The notes under the pieces: generated by a model
Database searches by the model: none
Seen by the model: only the letters and a program-made list of their open reading frames with translations
What the model was told of the DNA's origin: nothing
Position numbers and translations under genes: made by a program
Shown: in pieces, positions 49,192 through 49,829 of the stretch
Layout: the number at the start of each line of letters is the position of its first letter
How positions within the stretch are numbered: position 1 is the first letter of the stretch
Assembly: GCA_902776645.1 (NCBI GenBank)
Contig: CACYQT010000018.1
Span: 1-49,829 of the forward strand
Origin: an uncultured bacterium
Lineage (GTDB): Bacteria; Verrucomicrobiota; Lentisphaeria; Oligosphaerales; Oligosphaeraceae
Reading direction: 5' to 3'
DNA length: 49,829 nucleotides

Positions 49192-49829
49192 TTAAATCAC
49201 TCCACTGTTGAATAGACAAGCTTTGCCGATCGTGTCGATGTCTTCGGCTGTGAGCGGACGGACGATCGGCTTGCCGTCCTTTTTGGCCTCTATGAAATCG
49301 TAGTATTCTTTGTCGTTTTTGACAGGAATCGTGATTTGAACCGTCTTGCCGAGGAGCTTTTCCTTGATAGGCTCACTGAAATCATTCCAGTCTTCTGAAT
49401 TATTGTATTTTTCGTCTGTCTTGTTAAGGGCGTCGATGGCATCGTAGAGCAAATCCTCGGGTTTCGGCGGCGGGGCGTTGTTACCGACATTCATTTTGGC
49501 TATGCGTTCGAGCTCGGCGGCTTCGCCTGCGGAAGGTGCATTCAAACCGTCTTTTGGCGTGATGCTTTCCTCGAAAGCAATAAGACGCTTACCCTTCTCC
49601 TCCATGCAGGCGCCTGCATTACCGTTGAGATGTTTCATGAATTCGTCCAGCTTGCCGAGTTCCTTCGCCTTGAAATAGACATCTATCATTTTTCGCGCAA
49701 ACAGCTGCACGGTACCGTAGATATATTTCTTCATCGGCTCAATACTCTTTGAAGTATCGCTGTCGAATTTGACCGTTTCCGTATGGATGAGTGCGTTATC
49801 CAGCTTTTTTTTCAGATAATTGTCTTTGT
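49192..49829 (-). CDS. Partial gene, probable client of the CesT-type chaperone (5' end outside window)
   Basis: The frame stays open through the right edge, so at least 211 residues of a longer protein are visible. The internal ATG at 49734 is unlikely to be the start, because 31 further in-frame codons precede it without a stop. The sequence is hydrophilic and helical (VQLFARKMIDVYFKAKELGK, DLLYDAIDALNKTDEKYNN), with a Pro-rich link (NNAPPPKPED) and a C-terminal alpha/beta end. No enzyme motif is recognisable. It ends 4 bases before the chaperone gene, whose ribosome-binding site overlaps its last codons, so the two are surely co-translated. A secreted effector or translocator is an inference from this pairing alone. 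Confidence 0.75.
   Translation of the reverse strand, partial: KDNYLKKKLDNALIHTETVKFDSDTSKSIEPMKKYIYGTVQLFARKMIDVYFKAKELGKLDEFMKHLNGNAGACMEEKGKRLIAFEESITPKDGLNAPSAGEAAELERIAKMNVGNNAPPPKPEDLLYDAIDALNKTDEKYNNSEDWNDFSEPIKEKLLGKTVQITIPVKNDKEYYDFIEAKKDGKPIVRPLTAEDIDTIGKACLFNSGVI

Noticed and set aside
7500..49829. Insertion sequences or an integrated element around the lower-G+C genes
   Set aside because: No transposase, integrase, tRNA gene or terminal inverted repeat was found next to the rhuM-like gene, the AT-rich pair or the ATPase/DUF4276 pair.

Overview
The window looks like chromosomal DNA of an anaerobic, probably host-associated bacterium of the PVC superphylum; Lentisphaerota/Victivallales or Kiritimatiellota is my best guess. 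This is an inference from gene content: many exported carbohydrate-directed proteins, a Gram-negative LPS-assembly lipoprotein, pyruvate phosphate dikinase, a methanogen-type homocysteine pathway, and a type III secretion-type chaperone. No rRNA or other phylogenetic marker was compared. Most genes are G+C-rich (about 55-62% by eye). The exceptions are an AT-rich island at about 20.2-21.5 kb and moderately lower G+C in the rhuM-like gene and the ATPase/DUF4276 pair.

Layout. 1-7.5 kb: the 3' part of a giant cysteine-free repetitive surface protein, open at the left edge. 7.6-11.3 kb: an exported beta-helix protein and an orphan RhuM-family gene. 11.5-20 kb, minus strand: a small coiled-coil protein, ppdK, a 34-residue basic protein, a metallophosphoesterase, an SGNH hydrolase, a WecG/TagA glycosyltransferase and an FAD-dependent oxidoreductase. 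20.5-22.3 kb: two tandem paralogous exported proteins of very different base composition. 22.4-23.5 kb: a cytoplasmic sialidase-fold protein. 23.6-28.1 kb, plus strand: a BamD-like TPR/coiled-coil protein, lptE, ispF, comF and accD. 28.2-32.2 kb: rnpB (RNase P RNA), then a four-gene block for sulfide-dependent homocysteine synthesis (DUF39 protein, NIL-ferredoxin, UPF0280 protein, free-standing RAM-domain protein), then era. 32.3-34.1 kb: an overlapping ATPase + DUF4276 pair that resembles a defence module. 34-37.3 kb: an atypical metallophosphoesterase and a ketosynthase fused to a second, degenerate half. 37.4-43.4 kb, minus strand: a Gly/Pro-rich membrane protein, a sugar phosphate isomerase, a DUF362 ferredoxin protein, nudC, rny and fau. 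43.4-45.1 kb: a structured non-coding leader and a GT4 glycosyltransferase. 45.1-49.8 kb, minus strand: a large unknown protein, an acetylxylan-esterase-family protein, a CesT-type chaperone and a partial gene that is probably the chaperone's secreted client.

A second layer is a set of short tandem repeats in the spacers. Three unrelated families share a period of 7 bp (AGCTTAA-like, AATTATG, TTAGTGG) and one has a period of 9 bp. The heptamer arrays sit directly against stop or start codons, once inside a gene's last codons. They resemble the heptanucleotide STRRs known from cyanobacteria and are among the less expected features here. The others I would check first are the homocysteine operon with its RAM protein, the ATPase/DUF4276 pair, the chaperone-effector pair at the right edge, and the folded leader in front of fau.
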